From Symbiodinium microadriaticum (Eukaryota > Sar > Dinophyceae > Suessiales > Symbiodiniaceae): a stretch of 64,000 nt of DNA. Below, piece after piece: positions 20,870 to 33,104 of this stretch (position 1 is the stretch's first letter; each line of letters begins with the position of its first letter). The DNA lies in contig LSRX01000681.1 in assembly GCA_001939145.1 (NCBI GenBank), positions 209,692 through 273,691 on the forward strand, in the 5' to 3' direction. A program made the position numbers and the translations under genes. The notes under the pieces are model-generated. The model searched no databases, was not told where the DNA came from, and worked only from the letters and a program-made list of their open reading frames with translations.

Positions 20870-22890
20870 CAGCCTCCAAAGTATGTAACTCTTGTAGTTT
20901 TGGAGTAACTCCAGCGCTTTGCTTCATCGCTGCTGCACTTTCCCGGAAAATCTGCTTTCTACATTGGAACGACTTCGACCGCGCCCTTGCGCAGCTCGTG
21001 AAAGCAAACCTACACGAGGTCCCTACTGACTCGCTGCTGTCTCTGCACCCGAAAGAGAATCGACATGCCCTGCATATTCACCCTATCTCCACCCCTACAA
21101 TCGACTGCAAGCGGCAAGCAACGGTCTGCAAGATGCTGGCTAGACCAAGTCATCACAAGCTCGGTCTCTCAGCAGTATGGAGTGATTGAATCACAACCTG
21201 CGGGACCCACCGAAACTCGCTGCTCCCAAGAGGAATGATGTACCATGATGTACCGATGTACCACAGAGACCGTGGGCGCACCCAATGGATTGCAGAATCT
21301 CATCAGGCGGCCTGTCGTGCAAGAAGGAAATACTCGTTCCTTCTGAATGAGGATGCTTGTCGTGACGCCCGCGCTCCCCCACATGCGCACTCCGAGGATC
21401 AATGAGGAGCGGTTCGGTCTACGTCACAAGGACCCGAGCCTGGTGGGATGGTCAAGGGGCTTCGGCAGCTTTGCCGGATCGAGGACCTGAAAAGAAGAAA
21501 TGCGGTCAACTCGCAAGGATCCCGGTCTTTCGTGCAGCCACCGGTTTCGACGGGGCCGGTCACTGAGGCTGCTGCACCCTCAATGATCTGCGTGGCGGCT
21601 TTCAGATCTCTCTGCTCAATGGCCTTCAAGCTGCCCAGCTGCACTGCCCAGCATGGCAGCACAGGCCAAGCTTCCCGTCTCGGCGACTTTCCCGGACATG
21701 CGCAGAAACACCGACACCGATCCGAGAGCAGTGGAAAGACAAAGTCTCGGGGTCGAGGGATCTGCTCTGGCAGAACTAGGAAAAACCTGTCAGTCTTCGA
21801 TGTCGGGGGAAGCGGAAGAATGCACAATGGGTCTGAGATGGTCCGGTCTGGATGCAAGCGTGCTAGCTAGCCCCTTTCATTATAAGCTTCGTGAATGTTT
21901 CAGGGGCTCCCTCGCACCCTTGAGGTGTGCAAACAAAACCTCCTGATACAGTGCCTCTAGCGGGAAAAATCCACTACATGAAGCTTTGGAATCATACCGA
22001 TGTCCTTTACCTACCATTCCTTATGGCATCCCCCTACTTATTCCCTCCCGCCTCCGTTGCCTCGAGAGCGTACTGACTGTCCATGTTCATGTTCAGCACT
22101 GCCTAGGGGAAAGGTGCACTTCACTCCTCCCGGTCCCCACATGTGCCATGCCAAGGTCTGGGCGCTCTGTAAGAAGTTCCAGATGTGCGTGGCTTCCGGA
22201 TTCAGCACTAAAGATGACCTCCAGCACCACAGGACCAACACCACACCCATCCAAACGCCCGCGCAAAGCGCGGATTGCTGGGACCCTTGCAGGTACAAAC
22301 GTGCAGCATCTTTGTGCTTCCCTGTGCCGTGCTGGTAGCTCGGCTTGATGAAAGAGTCACGGCATGTCACGGCCGTCAGGAAACGGGCCTAAATTGGCAT
22401 GCGCGATGGCCATGTTCGACCTCAAACTTACAATGCAGAAGAAACACCTTCACACGAAGCACTGTACAAGAGCCGAGCCAACTTCGAGCATAGTTGGGCT
22501 TCAGCTCCAGCCCTTGATGATAAGCCACCTAGGCTGTGAGTAGCAAGGGGCACGTTCAACCTTACAACAGTGGAAAGGTCCTGGCAACGGCCGCCTCACT
22601 CTTGCCAGAGTTTGCCAAAGTGGCACCGAGCTTGTTCCAAACCTCTGCTCATAGCTCTGCATGAAAATCTTGCAAAACCCTTTAAGCACATGCATCCACT
22701 TTGCCATGAATCCTTGGGGCAATTGCAGTAGGATCGCTCGGTCTCAGCCGACACGCAGTGGCAAGAGCCTAGCGGTTAACGTGTCGAAAACAGCTGAGAA
22801 CAACTGGCTTGTCAACAAACCGCTCGCCTGAACAGCCGCAACGAAGTCTCCTCGTGCTGATTCGTTTCGCAACTGTCCACTTCGTTCGTT
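20870..22890. other. No gene recognised
   Basis: Mixed open frames. A minus-strand patch at about 21.5-21.65 kb (LGSLKAIEQRDLKAATQIIE) looks protein-like but is isolated. No repeats of note. Confidence 0.3.
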
Positions 22891-22894
22891 TGGC

Positions 22895-23115
22895 TTTGAC
22901 TAACTCGACGAGTCTGAAACTCTTGTGGCCCAGTCTCTGTTGATATTCTCCATGACACCCAACGCTACGAATACGTCGGCATCGTGAGGGTTGGCCTGAA
23001 CACCGTAGTGGAATATCATGGGCCGGACACTGGTCCATCGTTGCTGAAGCCTCTGCAGCCCGCTGAAAGAGTTCGGTGACTTGGCGGCCTCAGGTGCGAT
23101 GCCACGACTTGCCAG
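22895..23115 (-). CDS. Unrecognised coding-like exon
   Basis: Minus-strand frame with convincing composition: APEAAKSPNSFSGLQRLQQR, WTSVRPMIFHYGVQANPHDA, then DVFVALGVMENINRDWATRV. It is limited at its 5' side by a TA/CATA-rich tract at about 23.12-23.25 kb. Family unknown. Confidence 0.4.
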
Positions 23116-23249
23116 CATGCGTATACAGTATACGTGTGAACATATACATGCACAACCAGACATGAAAATGCCTAACCACTCATAAATAAACACTCCTATA
23201 TGCACGAGCATGTATATGTATATGCAGAGAGATAATACAAACAGAAGCA

Positions 23250-25260
23250 GGGTGCAAATGTGTTTATAACCGTGCTTCTGTTTTCTATGTGCATGCATGC
23301 TGTGCCCGCCGCAAAAACTCGGTTGCATCTTTGATGCAACATATTATCGACGTTATCCAGACATGGCAAAGCATGCCACAACATGTGTATCGACAGAACT
23401 TAGCTGCAGAAATTGCCCTAATGTCAAAAAAGGGTACGCTGCAAGCACATACTTGTAACATACATTATAACTTATTATAATAACATTGCAAAATGTCGGA
23501 GGTGTGGAAGCAAACGGCAACACCAGCATAACAAAAGCTACATACGACATTGCGTTTTACACTGGTCAGACAGCTTGTTTCGAAACGCAGGCCTGCATAA
23601 GATCCAAATTTGACACATCTGGCCGGATCTGACCCGCAAACTAACAAGCTCCCGAGGTTCCGTGCCCGGCATGTTGCTAATTTCAGATCCACAAAACGAC
23701 ATATTCACCGAGGAGTATAACCCACCCCCACCCGACTGGCTTGCAAGTCTCTACATCTTGACCCCACAACCTCCGACCTTCACGAATCCGGCGTCAGACA
23801 CTCCCCACATGTCGTAAACTTCAGAAAACATAGATCCACGAAGCATAGTTATTTTACAATGTGCAAGAACCTACATCCGAACCCCACATGCAGTCCAAAC
23901 CTCACAGATCGGTTTCAAACACTGTCAACCCTGCAAGGTTTAAGACTTTAAGACTCCACATGTCTCCACATGCAATAAACGACCAGAACGCTGGTGGGAC
24001 AACACGGTTTACTAGCCTTGCAAACTGCAAAACAACACATTTTAGCGCCGCTCGGTTCCGCATCGGCATCGTCGTCCCAACGCTGCAACCCACTCGCGCT
24101 GTCGCTTTGTGACTCTTTGCCGCTCATTGGTGTGCAGCCGAGAATAGATCTAAGCACGAGTGCATCATGACAGTGGCGAAGACGAAATGAATACTCTACA
24201 CGAGGATATGTGCCATCGGAAATTACGATGAAAGAAATGGATGAGCGGTCCGAGGAAAGCTTTTGATACGGATGCCGGCTGCACAGTAGCTTAACTCTCC
24301 ATCCACCCCTTTTCCACATCGAACTTAAAGTAAAGGGGGGGGCAAATATGGCAACGTCGCTGACGTCGCCTTGCGCATGAAGTGCTTGCAGCTCGTCCGA
24401 GAAGCCTGGGAAGACAACAACAAATGCACCTGTGCCAGCGAACAAGAAGAAGCAAACTCGCAGAGGGGTTTACCCATACATTCAATGTAGTCTTGTGTTG
24501 CATGCTGGCACTACGCCGGCATTTCTCTTCCTTGTGGACGCCATCTCGCTTTGGCCTGCCTTCACTCATGCCTTCTTAGAAGGCATGTTGGCTCGAGCCG
24601 AGCCGTGACCAGCAAATGGAATAAATAAACAGAAGTAGAAGAGCGGCTCCACAATGACTGTCAGCAAGGCTTGTGCCATTACCATCTGGTTTTGAGCTAA
24701 TACCTCAACGGTTCCGGTATTGCTGAACATATGCAGCCTGTACCAGCCCTAAACTCCTTAACCCTCATCTCCAAAACTCCGTACACACCGTGAGCAACAT
24801 TCAGCCGCCCAGTGCCCCGCCGTGTGCTCATCCGCGCCACAACCCAAACCGAGAACAGCCGCACAAACCGAGCGGCAAAGACATATATTTCGACGACACG
24901 TGTTACCACTTACAAACACCCTAAACCCTACTAAATTGTTGAACCCGCGACCAAGCGCCAAAAGCCACACCGACCCCTTGCAAGAACCCATGTCCCTATC
25001 AAAAAAGAAAATCGCCAAACCCGGCACAAAAGATCTAGATCCTCAACCCAAACCCACATCTCCAAACCTTGCACGCGCTGCGGACAAGCCCCTCTCCGCG
25101 AATGATTTTGTACGTATGAGTGTGTGTGTGTGTGTGTGCGCTTCTATATGTCTGTGCGTCATGCCTGCACACATACATGAATGGATGTACAACGTGTATG
25201 CATGATGTATAGTATACAAGGATACAGAAAACATGCAGAGACTGGTGAATCAACCCACAG
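23250..25260. other. No recognisable gene; AT-richer spacer with telomere-like motif
   Basis: Includes a CCCTAAACCCTA motif at about 24920-24931 and a (TG)n tract at about 25118-25138. A minus-strand frame at 23.95-24.45 kb contains protein-like patches (FPGFSDELQALHAQGDVSDV) but no family signature. Confidence 0.35.
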
Positions 25261-25270
25261 ACGCTAACGG

Positions 25271-25560
25271 TCAAATGCCACCTAGTCTAGTCCCCGTCGG
25301 TGGGACTGCCGCAGCCAAGCTGAAGCTGCGGCGCCACGCGTCGTACTCGAAATCTGGAGGAACTTCAATTCCCTCTACGAGGGCCTCGGGCGGCTTGCGA
25401 CACCATCTCTTGATTACCCGCATGGCAAACCGTGCCTGGTGATCCTCGTGGTTTTCGAGCCACGTCCGCAAGTATTTCCTCATCTGGATGGAGGATCCCC
25501 GGAGGGAACAGCAGCAGGCGCTAATTTGGTCGCAACAAGCTGATAGTTCTGCCCCTCGTC
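25271..25560 (-). CDS. Unrecognised coding-like exon
   Basis: A continuous minus-strand frame with strongly protein-like composition: SIQMRKYLRTWLENHEDHQA, RFAMRVIKRWCRKPPEALVE, then PPDFEYDAWRRSFSLAAAVP. Charged, Trp-rich and helical. The frame runs beyond both ends of this region without an obvious start, so it is probably internal. No family recognised. Confidence 0.45.
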
Positions 25561-25897
25561 TGCAAAGCATCTTACGTGAACTTCCACGTGGACTCCTCAT
25601 CTACGAAGCATTCGCGCCTGCCGTTGTTCGTCTGAACACATTGATAATGAGATCACATTGGGCATCAGAGCCATCTCTCTTGTGAAACTGTGAAGAGTGG
25701 GGAACTTCCCTACAGTCAGCTGGTTTCTTTTGACCTCCTGTGAATCTTGCTCCCGATCGAGTACTCAGCACTTGTAATGAACTTTGATTGAATCTAGTGC
25801 ATTCTTTGCAGGACTTGGGTTGTCAACATCGGCCCCCCCATCGGAACGGAAGGCTCTCCGTTCCTGCAGTTGTGGGTGGTGGGAAAAAAGCTAGCTT

Positions 25898-25931
25898 GCA
25901 GGAGGAGGAGGAGGAGGAGGAGGAGGAGGAG
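25898..25931. repeat. (GGA)n trinucleotide repeat
   Basis: Eleven or so tandem gga units on the plus strand. They read as poly-Glu on plus and poly-Leu on minus in short incidental frames. Confidence 0.85.
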
Positions 25932-26099
25932 TTGGTGCTCCTCAGCACGTGTAGTGTAGCGCAAGAGGTGCACAGGGATGCTCAGGGTTGTGCAGAGCTG
26001 GCAGCTGGTCCAGCTCGTTCGTACAGCTGACACCTCGCGACCGACATCTCGGCAGTCGCCTGAAGTTCTGGAAGTCTTTGTGTCCTTCCCTGCGACACC

Positions 26100-26635
26100 G
26101 AGGTGCAGGCCCAAAGCAAGCAAGCTATCCAAGTTGTAGGGATCAACCTGTGCGACAATGCTGTGCTCAATCTATATGTTCCCACGTGCGGCACGGTCGG
26201 AGAAGCAGCATGCGAATGTCCAAAAGTCGTGAAAACGCAGGGGCCGCCTCGTGACCTTTCCTCAGACATTGAATTGCCTCAGCTGCGTCTGAAATGTCTT
26301 CAGGCAGCACACCCCCGCCACATGATGAGAGAACACCGTGGAGACAGCCGGACAGCCTCTACGTCTTGGTCAAGCTGTGCGTAGAGCTGACCAAGCCTGA
26401 GATGTCGGACCACGAAACTAAGCGCACGGTCTCCGTCTACCTAGCCTCCTTAGCAGCCTTAGCACGCAAGGGCGCGGCATCCTCCATCCTTCTGAGCTTT
26501 CCGGGTTTCGCTGGACCTGCTATGCTTGACAACGCATCAGGGAGGAATGAGCCTTGGCAGCAGCCTCGGACTCCAGACAAAGAAGTGCCTCACGGTCGCG
26601 CCCTGCCAAGCACAGACATCTTCGCAATGCAATGA
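26100..26635 (+). CDS. Unrecognised plus-strand coding-like exons
   Basis: Two plus-strand patches in different frames: INLCDNAVLNLYVPTCGTVG (26.15-26.21 kb) and PDSLYVLVKLCVELTKPEMS followed by DHETKRTVSVYLASLAALAR (26.35-26.47 kb). They are better than their antisense readings. They would be the only plausible plus-strand gene in the window. Family unknown. Confidence 0.3.
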
Positions 26636-26877
26636 TATGCAACACTGAGCCACTGGAAAAATTTTGGGCCAAGGATTGCTGTTCGGGGTTCAACCCACGC
26701 AGTCATCTGGCAGGTCGGCTCTGTCGACGGCACATGCAGTCTTCGCACCAAGGGTTCTGCATGATCTGACTCGAACCCCCCACCTGAATGGAGGGCGGGG
26801 CTGCGTGATGCACTGGCCGTCGCATGTTAATGTTTGTGCACGCTGCACACGCATACATTTCCGCGCGTCCTATACAA

Positions 26878-26953
26878 ACGTGCGTACATACATACATACA
26901 TACATGCATACGTACATACATACATGCATACATACATGAATGCATGCATGCAT
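26878..26953. repeat. CATA/CATG tetranucleotide microsatellite, left flank of the copia element
   Basis: Tandem acat acat acat gcat units ending gcatgcatgcat directly against the 3' LTR end. The same repeat type begins immediately outside the other LTR at 45668, so this is one half of the target locus. Confidence 0.85.
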
Positions 26954-27106
26954 TGCGAAGTACCGCATATTCAACAAGCAGACAAACAACACCCTAAAGT
27001 ATTGGATGCACTGCTCGCTCCGATCAAAGTAGCCCGGAAAGTCACAGGTTGCCTCTTTGCTGGAGTCGCACAAAGTGCTCCATGGTCCTGAGCCAATATT
27101 TTCACA
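26954..27106 (-). repeat. 3' LTR of the copia element (153 bp, internally deleted)
   Basis: On the minus strand it starts TGTGAAAATA and ends GGTACTTCGCA. It aligns over its length with the 5' LTR at 45472-45667, sharing for example GTGCGACTCCAGCAAAGAGG and AATACTTTAGGGTGTTGTTT. It lacks about 36 bases near its start and about 6 in the middle. A purine-rich stretch GCAAGGAGGCG lies immediately upstream in element orientation, as expected for a polypurine tract. Confidence 0.75.
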
Positions 27107-28369
27107 CGCCTCCTTGCGATAAAGTATGATACTTTACTCTCACACGTGTATAACACGTAAACGTAGATAGAAGTAGAAGCTCACGAAAAGTTGGCTTCAG
27201 GGGGCTGCGGAGAAAAGTGGCTTTTACATCCACTGCAAAAGTCGTCTGAGCAACATGCCTCCTGTCTACAGCACTAAAAGTTGCCTTGGGGAATGAAAGA
27301 AAAGTTCGTTGTGCTCGTGATCCAAATGGCGTGGCTGCTCCACGCTACATCAAAGTACAGCACGTTCGGCAACCAAAGTTGCTCCACCTGCCTCGCAGAG
27401 GCAAGCATGTCGATAAACACCGCACGTTCAAAGTCAACAGCACAAGTGCTAAAGTTGGCCTCGGGGCGCAAGTCGCCCGCGATTGGCACATTGTACTGCT
27501 GCTGCTGCTTCGGTGGCATGACCTCAAAGTCTGCTGCGTAGCCTCAAAGGTAGCAAAGTGCGCCACGCGCACAAATAGGTCAGCCGATCCAAAGTCCGTG
27601 CCTCGTCCAAGGCTGCCAAAGTCTCAGCAAGGTGCAACACAAGAAGATCGTCCGGGGTGCAAAAGTCGCATAGCTTGGCGTTGGATATGTCAACCAAAAG
27701 TTGCTTCACAAAAGCAAAGTTATCCGACTCTTCCACAATCAGCTCTTGCAGAAAAATATCCCTTCTAAAGGGATAATATTGCAACCACTCCACAAAAGAA
27801 CCCGTGGTCTGCAGCCGGCAGGTCAAAGTTGTCAACCAAAAGTCCGGCAACTTCCCAACAGTTTCCTCGTCCATCTGTGGTTCCATCCGAAAGGCAAAGT
27901 CGCAGTGGGACGGGGCAGAGGTGCGAGAAGGCGCGGCAGCGAAGAGGCGCAAAGTTAGAAGCAAAGCCCACAACGAAACCGAAGATCCTGAACACAAAGT
28001 CGAATGAGCCTACTATGTACATTGAAACACAAAGTGGTGCTCTGCACCGGAGAATCGTCACCGGAAAAGTCATGCACGTCATCGGAAAAGGTTTCACGGT
28101 AAAGGTTTCGTCATTTCGGTTCGCGAAAACTGGAAAGCGGCAAAATTCTTAAAGTTCTTGTTCAGGAGAAAGGAAAAAGTTTCGACGACGAGCGCAAGTG
28201 ACATGGCAAGTGTACATGAAAAGTGACATGTCCGCACAAGCAAGCGAAAGTGCATGTCCGCAGAAACTGATTCTCTCAGCTCTCAAAGTCTCTTCTTTCT
28301 CGTCTGGGTCCTTGTGGGGAAAAGTGATGAGTGGCAAAGCCGCAAACCGCAAACCCGCAAAAGGGCAGG
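27107..28369 (-). other. 3' segment of the copia element with extreme AAAGT density
   Basis: Lies between the RNase H stop and the 3' LTR. Minus-strand open frames are present (for example LQELIVEESDNFAFVKQLLV) but match no domain I know. The plus strand carries about 24 AAAGT pentamers from 27180 to 28160 by hand count, roughly one per 41 bases. Confidence 0.55.
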
Positions 28370-28980
28370 CTAAACTTCAAACGCGAAAGTAGGAAGATGG
28401 CGGTGCAAAGTATCCTTTGCGATATACGTCGAAAGGATATCAGCTGGGTTCAAAGTACCGAGCACCTTCTTATAATGCGAACCATGCCTGACGCAACATT
28501 GCACAGAAAGGTACCTTAACTCAACGTTTTTGGTCTTACAACTTGAACCAAAACATGAGGCGATACTCTTACCAACGTTACTATCAGTGAAAACGCAAAG
28601 GTTAGATTTCTGAAAAAGCTTGGACTCCTCAACAAGGGATCTCACGAAAAGTGCGTCTGCGGCCCCAGACCCAATCGCATGACAAAGTTGGCCTCTCCGC
28701 TCGAGAGGGCCACAGTGGCGTGGGTCCTGCTGTGGGACAAAATGTTCGCGCCGAGCATGAACAAAGAAACTCCTTAGTAGACCGGCGGGCCTCGTGACAT
28801 CCTGCCCAGTCACTATCAACGTAAATGTTGATATCTATTCCTTTGCGTTGCGGGGAAAAGGAAAGTATTGGTTGAAGTCGGTTGAAGCTTCTGTGTAAAG
28901 TCGTTGGTCCCAGCAAGGTACTTCAGGAAGTGTTTCACCTTAGCTTCGTGCTCCGAAGTTGGAGCGGCAAGTCCTCGACT
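28370..28980 (-). pseudogene. copia RNase H domain, degraded
   Basis: The minus strand shows the copia RNase H hallmarks in two frames: INIYVDSDWAGCHEARRST (about 28.78-28.83 kb), then AIGSGAADALFVRSLVEESK and CVFTDSNVGKS, ending LPTFAFE at 28370. The middle, where an SSGEAE-type catalytic Glu segment is expected, is read out of frame. This converts the RNA template strand to fragments during reverse transcription in intact elements; here it is inactive. Confidence 0.8.
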
Positions 28981-28984
28981 CAGC

Positions 28985-29960
28985 TCCTTCACGGCATACA
29001 TGATGCACGCTCGAAAGCCACAACAGTTGGCCAACGGCGCGCCTGTAGCGCTTATGGTCCTCAGGTTCCTAAGGTTCAACGTCAAAGTTCTTCCTCAAGG
29101 CGTCGGATCCTGGAGCAAGTGCCTGGCGGCACTGCTTCAAACCGTAAAGCTCTAGCATAGCAATGTAGGATGGGCTCATTCCTACAGAGATGAAAGTTGA
29201 TGTCCTCTTCAGGTCCCGGGCTCGAAACATTGCACTGTCGCCTTCATCCAAACTACCTGTCACCTCAAGCAACAAGTCCTTCTGAAGGTCCGAAATCAAA
29301 GTGGAAACGTCATCGAATCAAAGAACATCAAGTCCTCTACGTAGGCAAAAACGTAAAGTTTCTTGGACTCGTGAACATACAAGATGGAGTCTGACTTCAT
29401 GCGCTTAAAGTTGTTCTTCTCCATGACAGAAGCAAAGTGCTGCTGCTAAAGCTTCGGGCTGTGTTTCAACCCGCAAAGGGCCTTACAAAGCTTCCACAAA
29501 GCGCGTCCCTCCGGGTAGCACTCCAGAGGTGGAATGACGTAAAAGTCTTCATTCACAAGAGCATGAAGAAAAGCTGTGGAAATGTCGCCTATCGAAATGC
29601 GCCATCCCTTGGCGATAGCCAAAGTTAATAGCAACCGCAGTGCGGTTAGAGACGGAGTGGAGGCGCAAGTTTCGCACTTGTCCTCCACCTGCTGCGTGTA
29701 GCCTTTGGCAACAATGCGACAACGTACGGTGCCATCAGGCTTTCGAAGTTTAACCCACTTCGTGGGTTAAGCCGACTCCAAAACTTCGCACGGGACTTTG
29801 TCAATGTCCACTGCATCAAAGACACCAAAGTCACGCATCGACTTCATTTCTTTCGTCATTCCTGCTGCTTCCTCTTCATGAGGAAATTCGGTGTTGTACC
29901 AAATGCGCGGATTCTCAAGTGTCTTCATCAACCAAAAGTTCCTTCTCATCTTGCTCACCG
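28985..29960 (-). pseudogene. copia reverse transcriptase (RVT_2 type), degraded
   Basis: Minus-strand pieces in order: GMTKEMKSMRDFGVFDAVDI (29.79-29.86 kb), STPSLTALRLLLTLAIAKGW and GDISTAFLHALVNEDFYVIP (29.52-29.66 kb, containing the first catalytic Asp), LWKLCKALCGLKHSPKL followed by a stop, LYVFAYVEDLMFFD (about 29.35 kb, the YVDD box altered to YVED), ISDLQKDLLLEVTGSLDEGD, and YAVKELSRGLAAPTSEHEAK near 29.0 kb. Several frameshifts and in-frame stops, plus the Asp-to-Glu change in the catalytic pair, mean no active enzyme. Confidence 0.85.
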
Positions 29961-30310
29961 CAACTGGAACTTCGTTGTCACAGCAGAGATTCGAAAGTCA
30001 CACACACACACAAAACCGCTTGGGCGTCTTAGCAAAAGTCGCTCTTGCCATTCTTTGCACCTTCGAAGTACCAACAGGCAAAGTTTCCGACGACCGATTG
30101 GTAGGAGAAGCAGGCCTCCTCAAGTCGAGGCCTTGAAGCCGAAGGCCGAAGGCTGCGGCAAAGCTGCGTCACTACTCGTCACCAAAAACCTCTTCAACCT
30201 CTTGCAAGTCACCAGCCACCGTCCACTGCTGCGGTTCTTCAGCAAAGTTTGAAGGGTCAGGTACAGTCGCCTCCTCGGACCGCTTGGCTGGAAAGATAAA
30301 AGTCTCCGTC

Positions 30311-31240
30311 TCAGCCGTCGAACCAGGTCCCAAGGGTGCGCGGAGATCGACTGCAAAAGTGCCAAGTCACCTTGGCAGGAGGGAGGGTGGCGCTTGATGC
30401 TGCGCGTTTTAAAGACACCAGTAGCGTCAGCAACAAAGTGCTGATCCGACCCTGTGTCCTTATACCCAACCAAACTCCCGGCACAAAAGCTGCACGACCC
30501 TTCACGGGGTGAGGCTTGCGGAAAAGTACAGTCTCACCAAAGCGACAAAGAAAGCCGGAGTAGCGCTTCTTCCAACGTCGCTCAACAGCTGTGGCGCCGT
30601 TGGCGCTGCAAAGGTAGCGATTCACAAGCCACTGCGCATGCCGGACCAACCAAGTGAAAAGCGCAGAGTGCACCGAAAGGTCAACATCGCAGCCCTCAAG
30701 GATCTCAAGGCGAAGTGCCTTGATCTGTCCGTACAACGTGGGCTGCACATCGCCAACTGTGCCTTGCGCTTGCTTCCATCCGACAAGTGTCGAACGACAG
30801 GAAAGTCCACCGACTTTACTGGTCACGGAAGTTGCAATAGCGCGGAGGGCGTGCTCGGGGTCGCCTTGCAACACGCCAAAAATTCGACCGGTCTCAAGCA
30901 CAAAACGTCGCAAATCAGCTTGTGAGTACGGTGCGCATGCCTTGCTGGGAATCACAACAGAAGGCGCCCTGCCCGAAAGAACATCGACAACGTTCAAAAT
31001 TGTGATCTGTTCCTCACCAGGCTTGTCGCCAAGGAAGCTAAAGTCCATCTGCACCACAGGCTGCTTCATGGAACGTCTGCGAATCTTTGGCCTTTTTGCT
31101 CTTAGCGCGCACACAAACTTCACACCAAGATCAACTCGTGTTCAAGCCGCGGATCCGTCAAAGCTCGCCGGGCTGTTTAATTCAAGCCTCGGGGGCGACG
31201 CGCAACGTAGTCAGGAGAGCTTCAGGCTCACACTCAACAA
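30311..31240 (-). pseudogene. copia integrase, degraded
   Basis: A 270-codon minus-strand frame (31123-30311) holds QPVVQMDFSFLGDKPGEEQI (first catalytic Asp of the DDE core), VFGVLQGDPEHALRAIATSV (second Asp), QALRLEILE-like segment with the third acidic position, and FGETVLFRKPHPVKGRAAFV, a GKGYxPxK-like tail. The N-terminal HHCC zinc finger is damaged: RLEHEL is followed directly by KFVCALRAK, so part of the His/Cys spacer is deleted. Confidence 0.8.
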
Positions 31241-32242
31241 GTTGCAAGTCTGCCTACTCAAAGCAAGTTGCGCCGACAAAAAGTGCGCTGACCACGGTTG
31301 CGCCGTTCTTGCGCCAAACGTCCGCATGCCAAAATGGCGCTGCGGCTGTGTCAGGGCGCACAACCAAAGCTATACGACCGTTTCCAAGCTGCTCTTCAAA
31401 GTGAGAGTCTTCTGGCACAAAAAGTGTACTTCTCCACTCGTAGTGAACACCCACCCAGCAAGACGGAAAGTCAAGCCACAAGTCGTGGTGTAAGACTGTC
31501 CTGTTGTCGGGTCCTTCTCGGAAAATTGCTCGAGCAAAGCCTTCTTAAAGTCTTCAAGCGTTCCTGAGGAAGTCTGCTGCAAACGCAGACGGAAAGTGTC
31601 CTCGGTGCTTTCCTCCTTGAGGCCTTTCTGGGGCTGCCTGAAAAGTGGTTGCGGGGCCTCTACCGAAAGTTCTTGTTCTTGTGCTTGAGATTGCGGTTGC
31701 GGTTTTGGTTTCAAAAGTGTGGCGTCAGGTAAGGTTGTCTGTTTCCCAACCAGCTTACGGCCAGCGGGTTTGGAAGAAGTTTAAAAACAGTCCTACCAAC
31801 AAAGCGCTCAGGAGAAGGTCCTTTAGAATTATCGCTTTGCGCAGTTGTCTGTCAAAGTTTCTTTGCTACCGTCGGCGTACTCAGTACTCAAAGTAAGTTA
31901 CGTGCTCATGCGAAAGGTCTTTCAGGTCTACTCTTTATCCTTAGACCCCTCGGGAGAAAAGAAAGTACCTCTCGCCCTTTTGTGCATGCGGGGTCAAAGT
32001 GTTACCCGAGAGCTCCCGTTTGTCAATGTGATACTGAACCACAAGCTTGAAAGTTGGAGTGAATTTTGGGGCCGCTGAGGTACCTTGCGCACTCATGCTG
32101 TGAAAGGTGTTACACACGACTTCAAACTCTTCCTTGCGTTGAAGGGTGCCAAGGTAGGCCTCAAGAACAAAAGTGAACCAGGCCTAATGATGGGCACCTA
32201 GTGTCCATCAGGTGTCGAAAGTGTGTTCGGGCTCTTAGAAGA

Positions 32243-33080
32243 TCAAAGTCTACCAACTGAAACCACACAGGAAGGAACGTCACAAACGTAAAAGTGTAGA
32301 AAGCAAGACTGGCCCTCAAAGTCAACGGTCAAAGGTCGAACCGCAATGCTGCTCAAAGGTGGGGCCTTCCCTGTGAGTGGCAACAGTGGCCACTCCGAAG
32401 CAAAGGGCTTTGCACAACACTGTGTGGCAGCTCCTGAGTCGAAAAGTATCCAGGGGTCCGTGTCTCCATCCGTCATCCCATCAACTCGGAAAGTGTTTCC
32501 CAAACCAAAGTTGCCCAAAACAACACCCGACATGAGCAAAGTGCTCGGGCTAATGTTCGCCTTGGCTTTAGGCTTGGCTTTGGGAACCGAAAGTCCTGGT
32601 GGCCCCTCCAAAGTTACAGCAGACACGGGCAAAGTTGCCGCGCCGCTGGCAGAAGAAGAAGCCTCCTGCTCCTCCTTAGGCTTCAAAGTTTCGGCCTTCG
32701 CCGAAGAGGCGGCCTCTGCAGGCCAAGGTTCCGAAGGAAAGTCCGAAGACCAACCCCAAGGATCCCAGGAATCCCAGGACCAAAGTGAATCATCCCAAGT
32801 CTGATCCCAACTACTGCCGTCGTTGTAAAGTTCGCTCACAGCGTTGGTAGCCCAGTCGGTCCAATCAGACCAATCGTCAGATTTACCAAAGTAAGTCCAA
32901 TCACTTGGTCGTCATTCCAAAGTTGATCCTCACCATCAAAAGCCGAAGCACGGTAAGTGGGACAGTTGCTTGCAAAGTGTCCTGCCTTGCCAGACGACCA
33001 GCAAACCGAGAGGCAGGGGTGTAACCACGACAACAGGACAGCATGGTAACCATAACAGCTTTTGACGGTAACCATGATAG
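32243..33080 (-). pseudogene. copia Gag C-terminus with zinc knuckle and aspartic protease, degraded
   Basis: A 198-codon minus-strand frame contains WSWDSWDPWGW, Lys/Ala-rich KAKPKAKANISPS and the protease motif WILFDSGAATQCC (Asp-Ser-Gly). In another frame just upstream VCWSSGKAGHFASNCP is a CCHC knuckle whose second Cys is replaced by Ser. The frames are joined only by a shift at about 32.85 kb. Confidence 0.75.
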
Positions 33081-33104
33081 CGAACTCTTTTCAGTAGCAA
33101 TAGC

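Noticed and set aside
26760-26785. Possible tRNA B-box (GGGGTTCGAGTCAGATC on minus)
   Set aside because: No A-box at the right distance upstream and no foldable cloverleaf.
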